From Acidobacteriaceae bacterium KBS 89 (GTDB lineage Bacteria > Acidobacteriota > Terriglobia > Terriglobales > Acidobacteriaceae), in NCBI GenBank assembly GCA_000381605.1, contig KB906758.1, forward strand, positions 62,001 to 126,000: 64,000 bases of DNA, in the 5' to 3' direction. Made by a program: the position numbers and the translations under genes. Positions within the stretch are counted from its first letter, which is position 1. Every line of letters begins with the position of its first letter. The notes below the pieces were generated by a model. It had not been told where the DNA came from. It saw only the letters and a program-made list of their open reading frames with translations, and did not search any database. This document shows, piece after piece, positions 60,076 to 64,000 of the stretch.

Positions 60076-61167
60076 ATGCGCGACACACAGCAGTCCTCAA
60101 ACGAAAAGAAAAAAGGCACAGCCCTCGTCGTCGGCTCGACCGGCATCACTGGCGGAAATCTAGCCCATCACCTCTCCGAAAACGGTTGGAAGGTCTACGG
60201 CCTCGCGCGCAATCCGTCCTCATCGAGCCGCTTCGACCCCGTTCCCTGCGATCTCTGCGACTCAACATCGGTTACCAATGCCCTCAAAGGCCTCGACATC
60301 ACCGACGTCTTCCTCTGCACCTGGCTCCGTCAACCGACTGAGGCAGAGAACGTCCGCGTCAACGGGGCGATGGTGACAAACCTCTTCGCCGCACTCGAGG
60401 GCGCGAAGAACCTCCGACACGCAGCTCTCGTCACCGGCACCAAGCAGTACCTCGGCCCCTTCGAGGCCTACGGCCAGACCTCGGCCGAGACCCCCTTCCG
60501 CGAGGACAATCCACGTCTCCCTGGCCTCAACTTTTACTACTCCCAGGAGGACATCCTCTTCGCCGCCGCCGAGCGAGGCGGCTTCACCTGGAGCGTCCAT
60601 CGCCCTCACAGCATGATCGGCTACGCTCTTGGAAACGCGATGAACATGGGTGTCACCCTCGCCGTCTACGCGAGCCTCTGCCGCGAGACGGGCCAACCTT
60701 TCGTCTTCCCCGGCTCCCACCTGCAATGGAACGCTTTGACTGACGTTACCGACGCCCGGCTCCTCGCGCAGCATCTTGAATGGGCTGCCATGACCCCCGA
60801 GGCACACAACCAGGCCTTCAACGTCGTGAACGGAGAAATCTTCCGCTGGCGTTGGCTATGGCCCCAACTCGCCGCGTACTTCGATGTCGAAGCCGTCGGT
60901 CCGCCAGACCCCATCGCACCACTTGAACCTCGGATGCGGGACATCGCCCCTATATGGCAGCAACTGGCAAAGCGTTATAACCTCATCGAATCAAATATCG
61001 ATCGACTAGCGTCATGGTGGCACACCGACGGCGACCTCGGCCGTCAGGTCGAATGCGTCAACGACATGACCAAAAGTCGACTGCTCGGCTTCAACAACTA
61101 TCAGTCGACGTTGTCGTCGTTCACGGAACTCTTCGACCGTCTCAAACGCGAGCGCATCATCCCCTAG
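60076..61167 (+). CDS. PRISE-type SDR (progesterone 5-beta-reductase/iridoid synthase-like)
   Basis: 363 residues. The N-terminal motif GSTGITGGNL (about 20-30) binds NADPH; the PRISE signature NFYYSQED (about 152-159) carries the active Tyr, and HRPHSMIGY (about 175-183) is also typical. These enzymes reduce activated double bonds. A frame upstream (60043) is possible. It runs convergent with the methyltransferase. Confidence 0.82.
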   Translation: MRDTQQSSNEKKKGTALVVGSTGITGGNLAHHLSENGWKVYGLARNPSSSSRFDPVPCDLCDSTSVTNALKGLDITDVFLCTWLRQPTEAENVRVNGAMVTNLFAALEGAKNLRHAALVTGTKQYLGPFEAYGQTSAETPFREDNPRLPGLNFYYSQEDILFAAAERGGFTWSVHRPHSMIGYALGNAMNMGVTLAVYASLCRETGQPFVFPGSHLQWNALTDVTDARLLAQHLEWAAMTPEAHNQAFNVVNGEIFRWRWLWPQLAAYFDVEAVGPPDPIAPLEPRMRDIAPIWQQLAKRYNLIESNIDRLASWWHTDGDLGRQVECVNDMTKSRLLGFNNYQSTLSSFTELFDRLKRERIIP

Positions 61168-61206
61168 TCTTTACGGTCCCCGGAATCGAAACGTCCTCCT
61201 CCATCA

Positions 61207-62220
61207 TTAAGGCTTAGTCGCAAGAATGAGTGGTGAAGGCCCCGGGGCTTCGAGCAGCCGCGCGTTGACAAATCCCGCGTCGGCGAGCCATTTGCTGATC
61301 TCTTCGAACGAGAAGGTGTCGCCTTCGTCCGTGTTGACCAACATGTTTCCTGCGAAGAGAAGCGGCAAGACCGGTCCTGTCCGATCTGCGCTGACCAGGA
61401 ACTCGGCGATGGCGATAGTGCCGCCTGGAGCCAACGCCCCAAACACCTTACGTAACAAGGCCTTGCTTCTGGCTTCTCCCTCGCTATGCAGAATGTGACC
61501 GAGCGTTGCCACATTGTGCCCTTGTCCGAAGTCCACGGAGTTCAAATCGCCATCGACGAACTTGAACCGGTTGGTCAAGCCGAAGCGGGCCACCATGGCC
61601 TGCGTCGCCGGCAAAACACCGATCCAGTCCACAGCGGTGACTGTGACGCGCTCGGAGCCTTGCGCCAGCGCAATACCCCAAACGCCGGAGCCTGCAGCGA
61701 GGTCCAGCACGCGGACCTCCGTGCCAGTGTTGCCTACCGCCAGATGCTTACCCAGCGTCGTTGCTGCTGGATAGCTCATGGGAAAAATGTCTGCAACAAA
61801 CTGTTGAAAGAATTCGCTTCCTGCGCCTTCCTGATTGACGGACATCGCCGGCTTACCGGTCCTGACGACTTCATTCAACTGAAGCCAGTGCGGAATCAAC
61901 TGCTCACTGGCGTGCTTGAGAAAGCCACCGTGAAAGGCGGGCTTTGTGCTCACAAGAAAAGCCTCACTCTCAGGCGTCAGCGTGTATTGCTGACCGTCAG
62001 TCTTGGCGAGAAAATTCAGCCCGACCAAGGCATTCATGATGATCCGTAGCCCACGCTCGGATGCTCCCGTTGCGGCTGCAGTCTCCTTGAGTGTCTTTGG
62101 ACCTGCATCCAGCACATCGAAGACGCGATTCCGTATCGCTGCTTCCAAAATCAGGGGTGGAGTATGGCCCCAGGCAAACTGCATGATCCGTTCCGGCGTA
62201 ACCGGAGCACTTGTACTCAT
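61207..62220 (-). CDS. SAM-dependent O-methyltransferase family
   Basis: 337 residues. The N-terminal winged-helix dimerisation domain (LILEAAIRNRVFDVLDAGPK, about residues 22-42; TGASERGLRIIMNALVGLNFL) is followed by the Rossmann fold with motif I VLDLAAGSGVWGIALAQ (about 168-185) and VDWIGV. The C-terminus lacks an obvious catalytic His, so the acceptor is unclear. It resembles secondary-metabolite O-methyltransferases. It is inserted between dnaA and dnaN. Confidence 0.8.
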   Translation of the reverse strand: MSTSAPVTPERIMQFAWGHTPPLILEAAIRNRVFDVLDAGPKTLKETAAATGASERGLRIIMNALVGLNFLAKTDGQQYTLTPESEAFLVSTKPAFHGGFLKHASEQLIPHWLQLNEVVRTGKPAMSVNQEGAGSEFFQQFVADIFPMSYPAATTLGKHLAVGNTGTEVRVLDLAAGSGVWGIALAQGSERVTVTAVDWIGVLPATQAMVARFGLTNRFKFVDGDLNSVDFGQGHNVATLGHILHSEGEARSKALLRKVFGALAPGGTIAIAEFLVSADRTGPVLPLLFAGNMLVNTDEGDTFSFEEISKWLADAGFVNARLLEAPGPSPLILATKP

Positions 62221-62318
62221 AGTCGTGTCCTCTTGAATGTGTAGTTGTTAGCTTTGGCCCAGAGTCGCAATTGTAGACCCAGCAACCGGGTTTGTTACGC
62301 GGACGATTAAAGAAAAGA

Positions 62319-62337
62319 GGCCGGCATCGTGCCGGCC
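62319..62337 (-). terminator. Terminator of dnaA
   Basis: GGCCGGCA-TCG-TGCCGGCC, an 8-bp perfect stem, followed on the minus strand by TCTTTTCTTTAA. It lies 26 nt after the dnaA stop. Confidence 0.8.
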
Positions 62338-62363
62338 CCCATCTCTTGTCTTAGAAAGATCGT

Positions 62364-63791
62364 CTAACTCAACGTCTCCATCAACTTATTGATTGTTCGG
62401 TTCAGATCTTTATCCGCACGTCTCTGTTCATCGATCTTCGCGATCGAGTGCATCACCGTCGTATGGTGTTTGCCGCCGAACTGACGTCCGATCTCGGGCA
62501 GCGAAGCCTCAGTCAGCTGCTTCGCCAGATACATCGCAATCTGCCGCGGCACCACGATCTGCCGTGAATTATTCTTCTGCTTCAGTTCAGCGACCCGCAT
62601 CCCAAACTGCTCTGCCACGGAGCGCTGAATCGTCTCGATCGTTATCTTGCGCACCTGCGTATCGATAAACTGCTTCAGACACTGCTGCGTCACAGGGAGC
62701 GTAATCTCCACGCCATGCATGCTGCACCATGCGATCAGTCTCACCAGGGCGCCTTCGAGTTCACGCACATTGGTCCGGACGTTGGAAGCGATGAACATCG
62801 CAACATCAGTCGGCAACGAAGTCTGTTCGCTCTCCGCCTTCTTTTGCAGAATCGCGACCTTCGTCTCAAGGTCCGGCGGCTGAATGTCCGCGATCAACCC
62901 CCACTCGAAGCGCGACCGCAGGCGGTCTTCAAAATCCGCAAGCTCTTTCGGAGGCCGGTCACTCGCAATCACGATCTGCTTCATGCTCTCGTGCAGCGTG
63001 TTGAACGTATGGAAGAACTCCTCCTGCGTCCGCTCCTTGCCCGCGAGAAACTGGATATCATCGATCAGCAACACGTCGACATTGCGAAATTTGTCGCGAA
63101 ACCCGGTCATCTTGTCGTACCGGACCGAGTTGATCATCTCGTTCGTAAACTTCTCGCCGCTTACGTAGCTGATCGAGGCATGCGGCTGTCTCCGCTTCAC
63201 ATCATGCCCAATCGCATGCATCAGGTGCGTCTTGCCCATCCCGACGCCGCCATACAGAAACAGCGGGTTGTAGGCCTTCGACGGCCGTTCCGCAACGGCC
63301 TGCGCCGCCGCCATAGCAAACTGGTTGCCACTTCCAATCACAAACGCATCGAACTGGTAGCGGGGGTTCAGTTGCGACGCCGCGCTCCAGTCAAACCGCG
63401 CCTGCTCCGGCGCTGGCCCCGACAATGAGCCGGTGGACCCAGTCCGTCCCTGTCGCGGTGCGCTCTGGCTGTGGCTCGGCACCGGAGCAAATCCGCCATC
63501 TTCCCGAACCTTTGGCGTGCGAGGGTCCTGCTCTGGAGTCGTGAACGCCACGGACTCCACGTCCAGCCCCAGATTGTCGATCGCCTCCTGGATTAAGTCC
63601 GCATAGCGGTCGCCGATATGCTGAAAATCGGCTGAGGGAATTCGCACAAATAGTTTCTTGCCTTCAAGGTGAGAGAACCGAGTCGGCTTCAGCCATGTCT
63701 CGTAGGACTGGCGATTGATCTTCTTTTCGAGAGCCGCGAGAATCCGGACCCAATAATTCAATACGGCGGTAGCCGTCGGAACGAATGACAT
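62364..63791 (-). CDS. dnaA: Chromosomal replication initiator protein DnaA
   Basis: 475 residues. Domain I (NRQSYETWLKPTRFSHLEG, about 26-45), a variable linker with Gly/Pro/Ser (about 90-135), the AAA+ domain (about 140-350) with Walker A GGVGMGKTH (about 182-190) and Walker B LLIDDIQF (about 244-251), and the C-terminal DNA-binding domain with GGKHHTTVMHS (about 445-455). It binds DnaA boxes at oriC. AAGGAAAC lies upstream of the ATG. A strong terminator follows. Confidence 0.97.
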   Translation of the reverse strand: MSFVPTATAVLNYWVRILAALEKKINRQSYETWLKPTRFSHLEGKKLFVRIPSADFQHIGDRYADLIQEAIDNLGLDVESVAFTTPEQDPRTPKVREDGGFAPVPSHSQSAPRQGRTGSTGSLSGPAPEQARFDWSAASQLNPRYQFDAFVIGSGNQFAMAAAQAVAERPSKAYNPLFLYGGVGMGKTHLMHAIGHDVKRRQPHASISYVSGEKFTNEMINSVRYDKMTGFRDKFRNVDVLLIDDIQFLAGKERTQEEFFHTFNTLHESMKQIVIASDRPPKELADFEDRLRSRFEWGLIADIQPPDLETKVAILQKKAESEQTSLPTDVAMFIASNVRTNVRELEGALVRLIAWCSMHGVEITLPVTQQCLKQFIDTQVRKITIETIQRSVAEQFGMRVAELKQKNNSRQIVVPRQIAMYLAKQLTEASLPEIGRQFGGKHHTTVMHSIAKIDEQRRADKDLNRTINKLMETLS

Positions 63792-64000
63792 TCTTTAGTT
63801 TCCTTGTCTCGTTTCCTGTTTCAACCCAGAGAAGCCACGCACTTTTTCAAACCTCACATGACCGAGAGGAAACGGCAAATAGGAGTCTATTCCTGCCATT
63901 GCAGGCAAGAGGTGATTTCCCCGAGTTGCCAGAAGTCTCTCCGTAGATGCCTATCGGCAATCAGGCTGCGGAGAAGAGTTGTTCAACCAAAAGCAGAGTG

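Noticed and set aside
63792-64000. Possible oriC upstream of dnaA
   Set aside because: No TTATCCACA-like boxes or AT-rich repeat cluster was found by eye in these 209 bases; the origin may be outside the window.

Overview
The window looks like part of the chromosome of a soil Acidobacterium of the Terriglobia/Acidobacteriaceae type (Edaphobacter, Granulicella, Terriglobus and relatives). This rests on gene content and was not tested by alignment. The supporting genes are an 878-residue ADOP-type permease paired with a PadR regulator, a second PadR paired with a HAAS-domain membrane protein, a secreted VWFA protein of the acidobacterial type, and high-GC coding. dnaA and dnaN lie at the right end, so the window is close to the replication initiation locus. 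I saw no rRNA, tRNA or CRISPR array.

Layout. 1-2.8 kb holds a secreted protein cut by the window edge, a GT-C glycosyltransferase, a DUF202 gene split by a frameshift, and a small hypothetical gene. 2.8-23.3 kb is a phage-derived structural island. It has a leftward repressor whose S24 catalytic residues seem to be lost, a divergent pair of strong sigma-70-like promoters, a zinc-ribbon/sigma-region-4-like gene pair, a prohead protease, a coiled-coil scaffold candidate, a major capsid protein, head-tail and tail proteins, and a 1,521-residue fibre with an SGNH hydrolase domain. The large terminase follows, then a HipA-like kinase with its DUF3037 partner, the portal, a large hub-like protein and two small holin-like proteins. 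No integrase, replication gene, endolysin or tape-measure protein is visible. Six hairpin elements, most followed by a T-tract, recur in the island, and five of them lie just upstream of a gene start.

23.3-36 kb is housekeeping. purE-purK probably start from a leaderless promoter. An E3-LipB-E2 cluster (lpd, lipB, acyltransferase) follows, then a panE-like gene, hemB, a glycine-zipper protein, a zinc-ribbon membrane protein, mutS2, and a lactate/malate dehydrogenase with an unusual specificity loop. 36-49.5 kb is accessory: two PadR modules, the ADOP permease, a cupin with a frameshifted signal peptide, an NmrA-like protein, an asnB-glycosyltransferase pair, a TetR/SRPBCC divergent pair with two matching operators, an MDR oxidoreductase, and decayed genes.

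50-56 kb is glycan use: a secreted GH92 alpha-mannosidase faces a nagA-nagB-sodium symporter operon. 56-64 kb holds the VWFA protein, then dnaN and dnaA separated by about 3.7 kb with three unrelated genes and a degenerate direct repeat.

The sign of GC skew changes in blocks along the window, which suggests local inversions or insertions. The phage island has the same skew sign as its flanks, which fits long residence. The most interesting region is the phage island: it could be a decayed prophage, a domesticated particle or a gene-transfer-agent-like element, and it carries a kinase module inside its packaging genes.
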